From the NCBI GenBank assembly GCA_019931245.1, contig JAINDL010000006.1:1-64000 (forward strand): a stretch of DNA of 64,000 bases, read 5' to 3'. Below are positions 9,108 to 18,261 of this stretch, in pieces (the stretch's first letter is position 1; every line of letters begins with the position of its first letter). The translations under genes and the position numbers were made by a program. The notes beneath the pieces were generated by a model. It made no database searches, was not told the DNA's origin, and saw nothing but the letters and a program-made list of their open reading frames with translations. The DNA is from Bryobacteraceae bacterium CoA2 C42. Lineage in GTDB: Bacteria; Acidobacteriota; Terriglobia; Bryobacterales; Bryobacteraceae.

Positions 9108-10343
9108 TCAGCGATGCAACTCTTCGGCCAACGTCTGGCGATCGAGGTCGCCCGTCCAGCGGGCGACCACCAAAGCCGCCACGCCGTTGCCGATGACATT
9201 GGTGATGGCGCGCGCCTCGGACATAAAGCGGTCAATACCGAGGATGAGCGCGAGGGCGGCCACCGGTACACTACCGACCGCCGACAGAGTCGCCGCCAGC
9301 ACAATGAACCCGGAACCGGTGACCCCGGCGGCGCCCTTCGAAGTCAGCAGCAGCACGGCCAGCAGCGTCAACTGCTGCGTAAGCGTCATCGGGGTATTGG
9401 TCGCCTGCGCCAGGAACACGGCGGCCATGGTGAGGTAGATCGACGTCCCGTCGAGATTAAACGAATAGCCGGTGGGAATCACGAGGCCAACGGTCGACTT
9501 CCCCGCCCCCAGTGCTTCGAGCTTGGCCATCATGCGCGGCAACGCTGCCTCTGACGAAGAGGTGCCCAGCACAATCAGCAACTCCTCCCGAATGTAGCGC
9601 AGGAAGCGGAAGATACTGAAGCCGTGGAAACGAGCGATGGCGCCGAGCACCGCGAAGATGAATAGCAGGCAGGTGAGATAGAAGGTCGCCATGAGTTTGG
9701 CGAGCGACAGCAGACTGCCAATCCCGTAAGCGCCCACCGTAAACGCCATCGCGCCGAAGGCCCCAACGGGGGCAGCATACATAATGATTCTGACGATGTT
9801 GAAAAACAGCTCGCTCGCCTGCTCGATCACCTGAAACACCACGCTGTTGCGCCCGCCGATCCGCTGCAGGGCGACTCCGGAGAGCAGCGCGAGAAAAAGC
9901 ACCTGCAGGATCTCGCCCTTGGCGAAGGCATCGAGAAAAGTGGTGGGAATGATATGCAGCACGAAGTCCTGCAGCGAACCCATGCGGCCCGGTTTAGCGT
10001 ACTCCGCCACCGAGGCGCCATTCAGCGAGGCGACATCGACGTTCATCCCCGCGCCGGGTTGGAGCGTGTTGACGACAACAAGCCCGACGATCAGGGCGAA
10101 GGTAGAGACGACTTCGAAGTAGAGCAGCGCGAGTCCGCCCGTCCGGCCCACGCGCTTGAGATCCTCGCTGCCGGCGATGCCAAGCACGACCGTCGTGAAG
10201 ATCACCGGCGCGATAATCATCTTGATCAGCTTGATGAAGCCATCGCCCAACGGCTTCATCGCCGCGCCGGAGGCCGGCGCCGTGTAGCCGAGGACGCACC
10301 CGATCGCGATGGCCAAGAGGACCTGCACGTAGAGAGATCGCAT
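9108..10343 (-). CDS. dctA: dicarboxylate/amino acid:cation symporter, DctA type
   Basis: An inner-membrane symporter of the glutamate/C4-dicarboxylate family (411 residues) that couples uptake of succinate, fumarate, malate or similar acids to H+ or Na+. It shows the reentrant hairpin serine motif [10 protein letters not shown], the TM7 signature [17 protein letters not shown], and the second hairpin region [32 protein letters not shown] near the start is typical of the family. The ATG at 10343 begins the natural protein ([15 protein letters not shown]), since the longer frame upstream is antisense to the neighbour. A TATCAT box lies 9 nt upstream. Whether the substrate is C4-dicarboxylate or acidic amino acid cannot be decided from sequence alone. 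Confidence 0.88.
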   Translation of the reverse strand: MRSLYVQVLLAIAIGCVLGYTAPASGAAMKPLGDGFIKLIKMIIAPVIFTTVVLGIAGSEDLKRVGRTGGLALLYFEVVSTFALIVGLVVVNTLQPGAGMNVDVASLNGASVAEYAKPGRMGSLQDFVLHIIPTTFLDAFAKGEILQVLFLALLSGVALQRIGGRNSVVFQVIEQASELFFNIVRIIMYAAPVGAFGAMAFTVGAYGIGSLLSLAKLMATFYLTCLLFIFAVLGAIARFHGFSIFRFLRYIREELLIVLGTSSSEAALPRMMAKLEALGAGKSTVGLVIPTGYSFNLDGTSIYLTMAAVFLAQATNTPMTLTQQLTLLAVLLLTSKGAAGVTGSGFIVLAATLSAVGSVPVAALALILGIDRFMSEARAITNVIGNGVAALVVARWTGDLDRQTLAEELHR

Positions 10344-10352
10344 GAAGTCTTT

Positions 10353-10362
10353 ATGATATGCT
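10353..10362. promoter_or_regulatory. overlapping divergent -10 boxes
   Basis: ATGATA at 10353-10358 reads TATCAT on the minus strand, 9 nt before dctA. TATGCT at 10357-10362 is on the plus strand, 8 nt before the esterase ATG at 10371. The two hexamers overlap by two bases, so polymerase can probably occupy only one direction at a time. Confidence 0.4.
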
Positions 10363-10370
10363 CCGGATCG

Positions 10371-11168
10371 ATGTTCTTTCGCAATCTTTTCCTGATAGCC
10401 GTCTCGCTGCCGGCACTTTGGGCGGTGGATCCGCACTACAACATTCCGCTGTGGGAACCCGGAAAGGTCCCGCTCTCAAAGGGCGATGGTCCGCTCGACG
10501 CTCCGTTTCTCACCGTCTTCAAGCCCACCGGCAAGCCGAATGGCTCGGCCGTCATCATCGCGCCGGGCGGGTCGAACATCATGCTGATGTACAACCTCGA
10601 AGGCATCGATATCGCCGAGCGCTTCAACGATTGGGGCACAACCGCTTTCGTGCTGACTTACCGTCTGAACCCGCGCTATGACGACACCGCCCGGGCGCTC
10701 GACGGCAACCGGGCCATTCGCCTCCTCCGCTCCCGCGCCAAGGAGTTCGGCATCGACCCGGAGCGCATTACCTTCGCCGGCTTCTCGGCCGGTTCGAGCA
10801 TGGCCCGCAACGTCGCGGCCACGGCCACCGCCGGCGACCCCAACGCGGCCGATCCGGTCGACCGCCTGCCCTCGAAAGCCCACTCCATGATCATGGTCTA
10901 CAGCGCCGGGCGGCCCATGCCGGGCGAGAAACTGGCCGACTTTCCGCCCGTGTTTCTGCTCGCGGCGGCGCACGACCGCGGAGCGGCCAACAGTTCCGCG
11001 CAGCTCTTTCTCGAGATGAACAAGGCCGGCACCGTCGTCGAGTTACACCTCTACCAGCGCGGCCGGCACGGCTTCGGCGCGGCCACGACCAGCCCCGAGT
11101 ACGGCCCGTGGATGGACCAGTTGAAACACTTTTTGAATCTGAACCAGTTCTTCGGGGGGAAGCAGTAA
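10371..11168 (+). CDS. secreted alpha/beta hydrolase, acetyl-xylan-esterase-like
   Basis: A 265-residue serine hydrolase with a signal peptide ([18 protein letters not shown]). The oxyanion region APGGSN follows strand 3, the nucleophile is in GFSAGSSMA, and the catalytic His is probably in RGRHGFG near the C-terminus. The fold and [10 protein letters not shown] start resemble the BD-FAE/acetyl-esterase group that deacylates plant polysaccharides. The ATG at 10371 was chosen for the signal peptide; an in-frame ATG at 10353 is possible. It is followed without a gap by the FGE-like gene (TAAGTG), so the two form an operon. Confidence 0.8.
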   Translation: MFFRNLFLIAVSLPALWAVDPHYNIPLWEPGKVPLSKGDGPLDAPFLTVFKPTGKPNGSAVIIAPGGSNIMLMYNLEGIDIAERFNDWGTTAFVLTYRLNPRYDDTARALDGNRAIRLLRSRAKEFGIDPERITFAGFSAGSSMARNVAATATAGDPNAADPVDRLPSKAHSMIMVYSAGRPMPGEKLADFPPVFLLAAAHDRGAANSSAQLFLEMNKAGTVVELHLYQRGRHGFGAATTSPEYGPWMDQLKHFLNLNQFFGGKQ

Positions 11169-12005
11169 GTGAGGCCCGGAATCATCTTTTTTCTGGCGGC
11201 GGTGGCCGCCGTCGCGCAACAGTTGCCGAAGTCGGTTAACGACGGCTACGGCGATTTTCTGTTGGTGCCGGCCGGCGCCTTCACCATGGGCGACACGACA
11301 GGCGAGGGGCTAGACCGCGAAAGGCCCGTGCATACGGTAACCCTGGACGCCTTCTACATCGGCAAACACGAGATCACCAACGCCGACTGGAAGAAGTTCC
11401 AGAACGATCCCGGTTACGAGGACAAAAAGTTCTGGCCCAATGGCTGGGTGGTGCCGAAGGATCAAAGCCCTTATTGGCACCAGGCCAATAACCACGGCGG
11501 CGGCACGCCGGGCAGCGATAACTACCCGGTGCTGGGCGTCAACTGGGACGCCGCCACGGCTTACTGTAACTGGCTCTCGGCCAAGACCGGGAAGAAGTAT
11601 CGCCTGCCCACCGAAGCCGAGTGGGAAAAAGCGGCCCGCGGCACGGACAAACGTAAGTTCCCCTGGGGCAACCAGATCAGCCACGAGTACGCGAACTACG
11701 TCGGCAAGCAGCGGTTCGACACCGGCATGGAGGTCGGCTCGTTCCCGAAAGGCGCCTCGCCCTACGGCGCCCTCGACATGGCCGGCAACGTTCTCGAGTG
11801 GTGTCAGGACTGGTATCAGCGGGATTACTACAAGGATTCGCCGAAGAAGAATCCGCAAGGGCCGGCCAAGGGCGCCTACCGCGTGCTGCGCGGCGGCTCG
11901 TTCTTCTTTGAAGAGGGCGACCTGCGCGTTTCGGCCCGCAGCGGCGGCTGGCCTTCGCTCCAGGCCTGGCGTATGATCGGCTTCCGGGCGGCGCGAGAGC
12001 CGTAG
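11169..12005 (+). CDS. FGE-sulfatase (SUMF1) domain protein lacking the catalytic Cys pair
   Basis: A secreted 278-residue protein with signal peptide (IIFFLAAVAAVAQQ) and a complete FGE-sulfatase fold: FLLVPAGAFTMGD, FYIGKHEITNADW, RLPTEAEWEKAARG, DMAGNVLEWCQDW, and RVLRGGSFFF. True formylglycine-generating enzymes carry a copper-binding Cys pair about five residues apart just after RGGS. Here that stretch reads FFFEEGDLRVSAR with no Cys. It is therefore unlikely to mature the sulfatases encoded 3-6 kb away, and more likely has a binding or other role found in this broad fold. The GTG start abuts the esterase stop. It converges on the oxidoreductase gene through a hairpin spanning both stops. 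Confidence 0.85.
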   Translation: MRPGIIFFLAAVAAVAQQLPKSVNDGYGDFLLVPAGAFTMGDTTGEGLDRERPVHTVTLDAFYIGKHEITNADWKKFQNDPGYEDKKFWPNGWVVPKDQSPYWHQANNHGGGTPGSDNYPVLGVNWDAATAYCNWLSAKTGKKYRLPTEAEWEKAARGTDKRKFPWGNQISHEYANYVGKQRFDTGMEVGSFPKGASPYGALDMAGNVLEWCQDWYQRDYYKDSPKKNPQGPAKGAYRVLRGGSFFFEEGDLRVSARSGGWPSLQAWRMIGFRAAREP

Positions 12006-12017
12006 CGCCCGGCGCTA
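12003..12017. terminator. palindrome spanning both stop codons of a convergent pair
   Basis: TAGCGCC-C-GGCGCTA is a perfect 7-bp inverted repeat with one central base. The left arm begins with the TAG of the FGE-like gene and the right arm is the reverse complement of the TAG of the oxidoreductase gene. A short T run (CCTTTT) follows on the plus side. It may act as a bidirectional terminator, which is inferred. Confidence 0.4.
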
Positions 12018-13265
12018 CACCTTTTCGGGCACAACGTAGGGCGCGCGGTAGGGCCGGGTCAACATGGCGTCGGCCGCCGCGTCGCCCACGAACTGCATTC
12101 TGGCCGGGTCGAACTGGAGTTCGCGGTCGAGCCGGTAGGAGATGTTCCCAAGGTGGCAGAGCGCCGTCGAGATGGCCGTTTCCTCCACCTCGGCGTGCAG
12201 CAACTTCGGGTTGCGCGCGCGAACGGCATCGGCAAAGTTGGCGAAATGATCGAGCTTGGGCGGAGAGTCCACGGCCGGCTCGGGCTGTTTGCTGCGGCCC
12301 AGGGTGATGACAAAGTCCGCGCCCTCTTTCAGATGGAGATGGCCCTTGGTGCCGAAAAAGTCCCACGCCATCGGCTCCGTCGTATACAGCCCGCGCAACT
12401 GGCCGACCATCGTCGAACCGTCGGCGTAAGTCCACGTCACATTCTGAGTGTTGGGAGTCTGCCCCTGGTCTTTGTAACCGAAGCGGCCGCCGGTGGACCG
12501 GACCCGGACCGGATACGTCTTCTGCATGCCCCAGCGCAGAACGTCGATCATGTGAATGCCGTTGTTTCCCAGTTCACCGTTGCCGAAATCCCAGAACCAG
12601 TGCCAGTTATAGGGAACGAGGTTGGCGTGATACTCCTGCATGGGCGCCGGGCCAACCCACAAATCCCAATTCAGGTTCGCCGGCGGCTGCGTGACCGGCT
12701 TAAAGCCCAGCGAATCCCGGCCGCCGGGGAAGAAGAAGTTCCCCTGATAGATCTCGCCGATCACCCCGGCGTGCAACAACTCGACCGCCTTGCGGTAGCG
12801 GCCCCACCACCGCCGCTGCGTGCCGCCGGCGGCAATGCGATTATACTTACGGGCCGTTTCCACTAACTTCAACCCTTCAAAGATGTTATGCGAGACCGGC
12901 TTCTCGACATAGACGTCTTTGCCGGCCTGCATGGCCCAAATGGCGGTGAGGGCGTGCCAGTGGTTGGTCGTCGCGATGGTGACGGCGTCGATGCTCTTGT
13001 CGTCAAAGGCGCGCCGCATGTCGGTATACAACACCGGCCGCTTGCCGGTCCGCGCAAAGATGGTCTGCGAGGCGGCTTCGGCGCGGGCGCCATCAACCTC
13101 AACCAGCGCGGCAATCTCCAGGTTCGGCACCGGGAGCAGTTCCTTGATATGCGCCGAACCGCGGGAGCCGACGCCCACAATGGCGACGCGCAGACGGTCA
13201 TTGGCCTGGGCCCAGGATTGGGAGGCTGCGGCAGCGGCGGAGACGAGAAAGGATCGGCGAACCAT
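12015..13265 (-). CDS. Gfo/Idh/MocA-family oxidoreductase with Tat-like signal
   Basis: A 416-residue NAD(P)-dependent oxidoreductase of the glucose-fructose oxidoreductase/inositol dehydrogenase family. The start MVRRSFLVSAAAAA looks like a Tat signal. The Rossmann motif is AIVGVGSRG, the catalytic-Lys motif is VYVEKPVSHN, and the C-terminal domain has the dimer-type sheet with NNGIHMIDVLRWG. Such secreted members are numerous in Acidobacteria and Planctomycetes and are thought to act on sugars, but the substrate is unknown. A TACACT box 10 nt before the ATG is a weak promoter candidate. It converges on the FGE-like gene. Confidence 0.88.
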   Translation of the reverse strand: MVRRSFLVSAAAAASQSWAQANDRLRVAIVGVGSRGSAHIKELLPVPNLEIAALVEVDGARAEAASQTIFARTGKRPVLYTDMRRAFDDKSIDAVTIATTNHWHALTAIWAMQAGKDVYVEKPVSHNIFEGLKLVETARKYNRIAAGGTQRRWWGRYRKAVELLHAGVIGEIYQGNFFFPGGRDSLGFKPVTQPPANLNWDLWVGPAPMQEYHANLVPYNWHWFWDFGNGELGNNGIHMIDVLRWGMQKTYPVRVRSTGGRFGYKDQGQTPNTQNVTWTYADGSTMVGQLRGLYTTEPMAWDFFGTKGHLHLKEGADFVITLGRSKQPEPAVDSPPKLDHFANFADAVRARNPKLLHAEVEETAISTALCHLGNISYRLDRELQFDPARMQFVGDAAADAMLTRPYRAPYVVPEKV

Positions 13266-13362
13266 GGCACCTGCTAGTGTACGCCGAATCAGCGGCGGAC
13301 GGATCCTAGCCGCCTATCCGCACCGAGATCGGCATTGACGAAGGGCGCACCAACAGGGTGTA

Positions 13363-14961
13363 CTACGGGTTGGGCCGGAACTGGGTAACCAGATACATCG
13401 GCCGCCCATGGCGGTCTGGAATCGTCGCCAACGGATGTTCCCGGAAGCCGAGTTCGGCCGAGCGGGCCACCAGACGCTCCACGGCGGCGTTCGACCGGCC
13501 CGTCCGGTCCACGTAGCGGACAAAGTAGGGGTTGACGACGGTGAGCAGATGTTCGAGCGCCGCCCGGTCTTGCGGGCGGAACTCGCTGCCGGCGTCGAGC
13601 CATTCGGGGGGGAAACCGATCGGCAGCGTGCCGCGGCCCAGGGCGCGGAGCGGCCCCATGATGCCCCACTCGAGCGGATAGATGCCGTTCGGGGCAGCCT
13701 CGGCGAGGTAGGCCCGCAGCGGTTCGGCCGCCGTCGTCCAATAGTCCTGCGGGCCGTTACGAACGATCTGCGCGTAGTATTCATTGGTGACCAGCGCCTC
13801 GGATCCCGCAATCACGGTCGCCGCGGTCAGCGCAATCCACCGCCGCCGCTGCGCCAGTTCGCCCAACGCGCAGGCGACGATCAGATGGGGCAGCGGCCAT
13901 AGCAGAACCATATGGTGCGAACCTTGGCCGCCCATCGCGAAAGCGAACATCACCAGCCAACCGGAGAGCAAGGCAAGGGCGCCGAAAAAGATCGCCCGCG
14001 CATAGATCGTGCGACGGCGCCAGAGCGCCACCGCCACGGCGCCAAACAGCGCGGGAAACAGCAGGTGTTGATGCAGGTGGCCGGTCAGTCCGCTCAGCCC
14101 GACTCCGGCCGCCTCGACCCGCGTTCGGGCCGGCGGCGCCGGCGCTGCGTCCTGGCGCGTCAGGTAGTCGAACAGCGCCGAACCGTCGAGCGTGCGTTTC
14201 ATAATTACGGCCCGCTGGCTGTAGGGCAGCGCTTCGGACTGCGGAGTCCAGGCCAGAGTCTCGGCGGGACGGTGGAAGTTGTAGTAGACGAACGGAGCGC
14301 CGCCCAGCGCCCCGGCCAGCACCAGGATACCCAGCCGGCGGAAGGTGAATGGGACAACCACCAGTGCCGGGTAGACGAGAAACGCGGCGAACGAATAGGC
14401 GCCCAGTAGCCAGAAAAACGTCGCCTTGTCCCACACCCCCAGCCCAAAGACAAAACCCGCCAGCGCCAACAACCACCAACTTTGCCGGCGGTGATAGACC
14501 ACTAACGCCAGCAGTCCGGCGGCGAACAGAAAACGCTGCAGCACCACCGGGCCCCAGTCGAGCGTCGACGTCAGGACGTAGAGCGGGTCGAGCGCCAGCA
14601 AGCCGACCACCAGCAAGGCCACCAGATGGCCGAGGGCCAGCCGGAAAATGGCCCAGTACAACAGCAGCGTCACCGCGCTCAACGCCATCATCGGGATCCG
14701 GATCACGAACACATCGGCCGGCCAGACGGCAAACACCTTGTTCAACAAGTGTGCCTTCAGGGTACCCAGGTACGGCATGATCATCGCCGTAAACGGGCGG
14801 CCCCGGAGTTCAATCGCGTAGTGATACTCAAACGGGGGAACGACGGCGGTCGTGAACAGCACCTCATCCTGCTGCACCCCCACCTGGCGGATGAAAACGA
14901 ACCCGGCGGCGAAAAACAGGAGGCTGAGCAGCAGGGCGGCGGGAAACGAAAAGCGAACCAT
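13363..14961 (-). CDS. multi-pass membrane protein, GT39/ArnT-like
   Basis: A 532-residue integral membrane protein with about ten hydrophobic segments, from the first (FPAALLLSLLFFAAGFVFI) to WIALTAATVIAG. The first large loop begins with QQDEVLF, placing an acidic pair where GT-C glycosyltransferases (dolichol-phosphate-mannose or undecaprenyl-phosphate sugar dependent) keep their catalytic Asp. A soluble C-terminal domain of about 130 residues follows. It may transfer a sugar from a lipid carrier in the periplasm, but no specific acceptor can be named. It is monocistronic; the next gene (YceI) is divergent 102 nt away. Confidence 0.6.
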   Translation of the reverse strand: MVRFSFPAALLLSLLFFAAGFVFIRQVGVQQDEVLFTTAVVPPFEYHYAIELRGRPFTAMIMPYLGTLKAHLLNKVFAVWPADVFVIRIPMMALSAVTLLLYWAIFRLALGHLVALLVVGLLALDPLYVLTSTLDWGPVVLQRFLFAAGLLALVVYHRRQSWWLLALAGFVFGLGVWDKATFFWLLGAYSFAAFLVYPALVVVPFTFRRLGILVLAGALGGAPFVYYNFHRPAETLAWTPQSEALPYSQRAVIMKRTLDGSALFDYLTRQDAAPAPPARTRVEAAGVGLSGLTGHLHQHLLFPALFGAVAVALWRRRTIYARAIFFGALALLSGWLVMFAFAMGGQGSHHMVLLWPLPHLIVACALGELAQRRRWIALTAATVIAGSEALVTNEYYAQIVRNGPQDYWTTAAEPLRAYLAEAAPNGIYPLEWGIMGPLRALGRGTLPIGFPPEWLDAGSEFRPQDRAALEHLLTVVNPYFVRYVDRTGRSNAAVERLVARSAELGFREHPLATIPDRHGRPMYLVTQFRPNP

Positions 14962-15012
14962 GGGGGAGACTTACGGTTTTACCACAGGCCGGGGATGGTC
15001 GATACTGGGGAG

Positions 15013-15029
15013 GCGGACATCTTGTCCGC
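15013..15029. promoter_or_regulatory. perfect inverted repeat upstream of the YceI gene
   Basis: GCGGACA-TCT-TGTCCGC is a 7-bp perfect inverted repeat located 34 nt before the YceI start, in the gap between divergent genes. It may be an operator, an mRNA hairpin, or a copy of a dispersed intergenic repeat; only a genome-wide count could tell. Confidence 0.35.
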
Positions 15030-15063
15030 AAGCAACTCTTCGACAACCAGGGGTAAACAGTCC

Positions 15064-15630
15064 ATGCGTCTCGTTTTGGCTCTCGCGTTGACACTGCCGT
15101 TAGGCGCGGCGGAGTACGCGATCGACTCCCGCCACAGTTCGGCCTCCTTCGCCGTCCGGCACATGATGGTCTCCAATGTCCGCGGGCAGTTCTCGAAGGT
15201 CACCGGTCGCATCGTCTACGACCCGGCCAAGGTGGAAGCCAGCCTCGTCGAAGCGTCCATCGACGTCGGCACCATCGACACGCGGGAACCCAAACGCGAC
15301 GCCGACCTCAAGTCGGACGAGTTCTTCGACGTCGCCCGGTTCCCGGAGATGCGCTTCCGGAGCACGAAGGTCTGGAAGGAGGCCTCGGGCCTGAAAATGG
15401 CCGGCGAGTTAACCCTCCACGGAGTAACCCAACCGGTCGTGCTCGCCGTGGAAGGACCCTCGCCCGAAGTCAAGCATGCCAGCGGGGCAATGATGATCGG
15501 CGTCTCCGGCACAACCAAGATCAGTCGGAAAGCCTTCGGCCTGACCTGGAACCGCGTGCTCGAAACCGGCGCCGTTGTCGTGGGGGATGAGGTTACCGTC
15601 ACGATTGACGTCGAAGCCTTGCGAAAGTAA
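15064..15630 (+). CDS. YceI-family periplasmic lipid-binding protein
   Basis: A 188-residue lipocalin-like barrel with a signal peptide (MRLVLALALTLPLGAAE). Family hallmarks are present: YAIDSRHSSASFAVRHM near the N-terminus, GTIDTREPKRDADLKSDEFFD in the middle (given here as separate blocks GTIDTREPKRD and KSDEFFD), and the ELTLHGVTQPV turn. YceI proteins bind long-chain isoprenoids or amides in the periplasm. The ATG at 15064 begins the signal peptide. It is preceded by AGGGG about 10 nt upstream, a weak ribosome site. A 17-nt inverted repeat lies upstream. Confidence 0.9.
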   Translation: MRLVLALALTLPLGAAEYAIDSRHSSASFAVRHMMVSNVRGQFSKVTGRIVYDPAKVEASLVEASIDVGTIDTREPKRDADLKSDEFFDVARFPEMRFRSTKVWKEASGLKMAGELTLHGVTQPVVLAVEGPSPEVKHASGAMMIGVSGTTKISRKAFGLTWNRVLETGAVVVGDEVTVTIDVEALRK

Positions 15631-15714
15631 CGGATTAGTCATCCAGCTGTGATTCGGACGTAACTCCTGAAACCTACGATCAAGGCTGGCGATTCCGCCA
15701 AACCAGGAGATCGT

Positions 15715-17736
15715 ATGTCCATCAAGAATCCACTCCGACTATTGCTTCTTTTCATCACCCTTTCTCAGGCTCTGTCCTTTGCGCAAACCAACTCGCCCCA
15801 GGCGAAGTTTCTCCTCCCCGAACGGCTCCGCCTGCTGCAGGGCCAACTCGTCGACATGGTCATTGAGGTCCGCAACGCCAATGCCGTGAGCAATCTCAAG
15901 GTCATGGCCGGCAGCGTCGACATCACCAGCCGCTTTGCCGCCCCGGTCAAAGCCGAACTCGACTGCGACGCCTCTTCCGACTTTGTCCTCCGCGCCAACC
16001 TCCAGTCGCTCGATACGGCGGGCGAGGTGGAGGTTTCCTTCTCGTTGACCGCGGACGGCACCACCCTTTCCGACAAACGCGTGGTGACCGTGCGGCCCTT
16101 CAGCATGGCGGGCCGCCAGCGGCGTAACGTTGTGCTTTTCATCGGCGATGCCATGGGCACCGCCTACCGCGACGCGGCGCGCCTCGTCTCCCGTTCCATC
16201 CTCGGCGCGGACGGCAAAAGCTCCTTCCGCGAAGGCTTCTTTGACAACCTCCTCGAAATGGACAAAATGCCCATCTCCGGCTTCGTCATGACCTATGGCA
16301 CCGACTCGATCGTTCCCGACTCGGCCAACACGGGCACCGCCTGGGCCGCCGGCAACAAGAGCTTCCTGAACGCCGTGAACACCTTTGAGGACGGCACCGA
16401 CTGCCGCTGGCGCTTCAACGGCATCGCCACCGCCGCCACGCAGCCGTTTATCCTCGACAATCCCCGCGTCGAAAACCTCTGGCAGTACCTGAAGCGCCGC
16501 TTCAACTACCGGACCGGCATCGTCACCACCGCCGCCGTCACCGACGCCACCCCGGCCGTCGAAGGCGCCTACTCCGGCTTCCGCCAGACCCGCCTTGAAA
16601 TCGCCCGGCAGTTCCGCGAGAACCCCATGCTCAACGGCGCCCCGGCCTTTGACGTCATCCTCGGCGGCGGCGCCGACCCCTTCACCGCCGCCGGACGGCC
16701 CGACCGCCGGAACCTGATCGGCGAACTGCAATCCCTCGGCTACCGCTATGTCACCACGGCCACCGAGTTGAAGGCCATCCAATACGGCCAGCCGCTCCTC
16801 GGCCTCTTCAAGGGCTCGGCCACCCCGGCCCCCGGCTCAAACGGCATCACCACCGCGGCTGACGTGAACATGGACGTCGCCTACGACAAACTGAAACTGC
16901 CCCGCCCGGCCTCGGAACCGGCCGCCAACCTCGGCACCTTCACCGACCAGCCGATGCTTGAGCAGATGACCGAGAAGGCCATCGAAGTCCTCTCCACCAG
17001 CTTCTCGCAGTCACCCTTCATTCTGATGGTCGAAGCCGCCTCCATCGACAAGCAGTCGCACCCGAACCACGCCGGCGGCACCATCTGGGACACCATCGAA
17101 ATGGACAAGTCCATCGGGGTCGCCCGCGCCTGGGCCGCCAAACGGACCCAGAAGGATACCTTGCTCGTCGTCACCGCCGACCATGACCAGTCCATGCACC
17201 TGATCGGCGTCAGCAATACCCCGGACGACGAGTATCTCAACCGGAACAAGAGCACCCAGGTGACCTACAGCACCCCGGCCGGCACCTCTAACTTCTCGGT
17301 CTTCGGCGACGCCTACTCCAACGCCCGCGCCGGTCTGCCGTTCAACAACGCCAGCGCCGATGCCCGGAATAACGGTGGCGCCCGCGCCATGCCCGGCTCG
17401 TTCGCTCCGGTCACCTCCGCGGCCGCCCCCGCCTCGAGCACCTACTCCACCTACTTCGGCGCCCCGGTCTACCGCCTCGACCCCGCCACCGGCTACCCGG
17501 TCAACACCGGCGCCGGCATCCGCCGCCTCGCCGTCGGCTTCCGCACCGGCGACCACACCGCCTCGAGCGTACCGGTAACCGCCGAAGGCCCCGGCGCCTT
17601 CCTCTTCACCGGCTACATGGACCAGACCGACATCTTCTTCAAGATGGCGGCGGCGCTCAGCTCCGACACCACCGACGGCGATAAGCTCGTCGACCTGCTG
17701 CGGTCGACCCAGTTTCCGCAGTCGGTAGGCAAATGA
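15715..17736 (+). CDS. secreted PhoA-type alkaline phosphatase
   Basis: A 673-residue phosphomonoesterase with a signal peptide (LLLLFITLSQALSFAQ). An N-terminal beta domain of about 125 residues precedes the alkaline phosphatase core. The core shows the first metal site LFIGDAMG, the phosphorylated serine in PDSANTGTAWAAG (about residue 203), EAASIDKQSHPNH, TADHDQSMH and RTGDHTA, so all expected Zn/Mg ligands can be seen. The start has a strong ribosome site (AGGAGA, 15705-15710). Its TGA overlaps the ATG of the next gene (ATGA). It probably releases phosphate from organic esters in the periplasm or outside. Confidence 0.92.
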   Translation: MSIKNPLRLLLLFITLSQALSFAQTNSPQAKFLLPERLRLLQGQLVDMVIEVRNANAVSNLKVMAGSVDITSRFAAPVKAELDCDASSDFVLRANLQSLDTAGEVEVSFSLTADGTTLSDKRVVTVRPFSMAGRQRRNVVLFIGDAMGTAYRDAARLVSRSILGADGKSSFREGFFDNLLEMDKMPISGFVMTYGTDSIVPDSANTGTAWAAGNKSFLNAVNTFEDGTDCRWRFNGIATAATQPFILDNPRVENLWQYLKRRFNYRTGIVTTAAVTDATPAVEGAYSGFRQTRLEIARQFRENPMLNGAPAFDVILGGGADPFTAAGRPDRRNLIGELQSLGYRYVTTATELKAIQYGQPLLGLFKGSATPAPGSNGITTAADVNMDVAYDKLKLPRPASEPAANLGTFTDQPMLEQMTEKAIEVLSTSFSQSPFILMVEAASIDKQSHPNHAGGTIWDTIEMDKSIGVARAWAAKRTQKDTLLVVTADHDQSMHLIGVSNTPDDEYLNRNKSTQVTYSTPAGTSNFSVFGDAYSNARAGLPFNNASADARNNGGARAMPGSFAPVTSAAAPASSTYSTYFGAPVYRLDPATGYPVNTGAGIRRLAVGFRTGDHTASSVPVTAEGPGAFLFTGYMDQTDIFFKMAAALSSDTTDGDKLVDLLRSTQFPQSVGK

Positions 17737-18248
17737 GCCGGTGCCGCACACTCCTGCTCGGAGGGGTTTTGGCCGGCTTCGCCGCCGGCCAGACCCTCCT
17801 CCCCGTGGGGGAACTCTTACGCTACTCGCTCGAGGAGACCCCCGAGCAGTTGACTCGCGGCCTCGGTCGGCCGGCGCAGACCGGCGAAGGCAGCCCCGGG
17901 TATTTCACGTGGTACTACAAAACGGATGTCCTCGACCAGCACGATTTCAGCCATCTGCTCGTCTTCCAGAAAGCCGACGGGAAGCTGGCCAGTGTGACGA
18001 GAAACTTCCATACCCCCGTGAACGTCGACGCCCTCTTCCCGGCTCGCAGTTCACGGACGCATTTCTGGCCGAGTGAGAAAGACCCGCAGTGGGCCGTGCG
18101 CGTCCGACTGCTCGGCGAGGACCGGGTGCTCCTCGCCATGGGGGTGAAGCAGGAAGGCGACACCACGACGCAGGTTGTCGTCATGCGTCGTAGTGCCCTC
18201 AGGAGTTTTTTTCCCTGGCTGCACGAGCAGCTTGGCGGGAAGCGGTAG
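17733..18248 (+). CDS. small secreted protein coupled to the alkaline phosphatase
   Basis: A 171-residue protein with a signal peptide (LLLGGVLAGFAAGQ). The mature part reads GRPAQTGEGSPGYFTWYYK, FSHLLVFQKADGKLASV and TTTQVVVMRRSALRSF, a compact alpha/beta composition I do not recognise. The only functional clue is its 4-nt ATGA overlap with the alkaline phosphatase, which implies coupled translation and perhaps an accessory role. It converges with the phosphoesterase gene through a long palindrome. Confidence 0.6.
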   Translation: MSRCRTLLLGGVLAGFAAGQTLLPVGELLRYSLEETPEQLTRGLGRPAQTGEGSPGYFTWYYKTDVLDQHDFSHLLVFQKADGKLASVTRNFHTPVNVDALFPARSSRTHFWPSEKDPQWAVRVRLLGEDRVLLAMGVKQEGDTTTQVVVMRRSALRSFFPWLHEQLGGKR

Positions 18249-18261
18249 CCGCTACCGCTTC
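18239..18261. terminator. 23-nt palindrome spanning both stop codons of a convergent pair
   Basis: GAAGCGGTAGC-C-GCTACCGCTTC is an 11-bp perfect inverted repeat. It arises because both converging proteins end in Lys-Arg encoded as AAG CGG TAG, so each arm contains a stop codon. It is the strongest of four such structures in the window and a candidate bidirectional terminator. Confidence 0.5.

Noticed and set aside
11169-12005. Maturase for the neighbouring sulfatases
   Set aside because: The FGE fold is present but the catalytic cysteine pair is absent, so the simple maturation role was not called.
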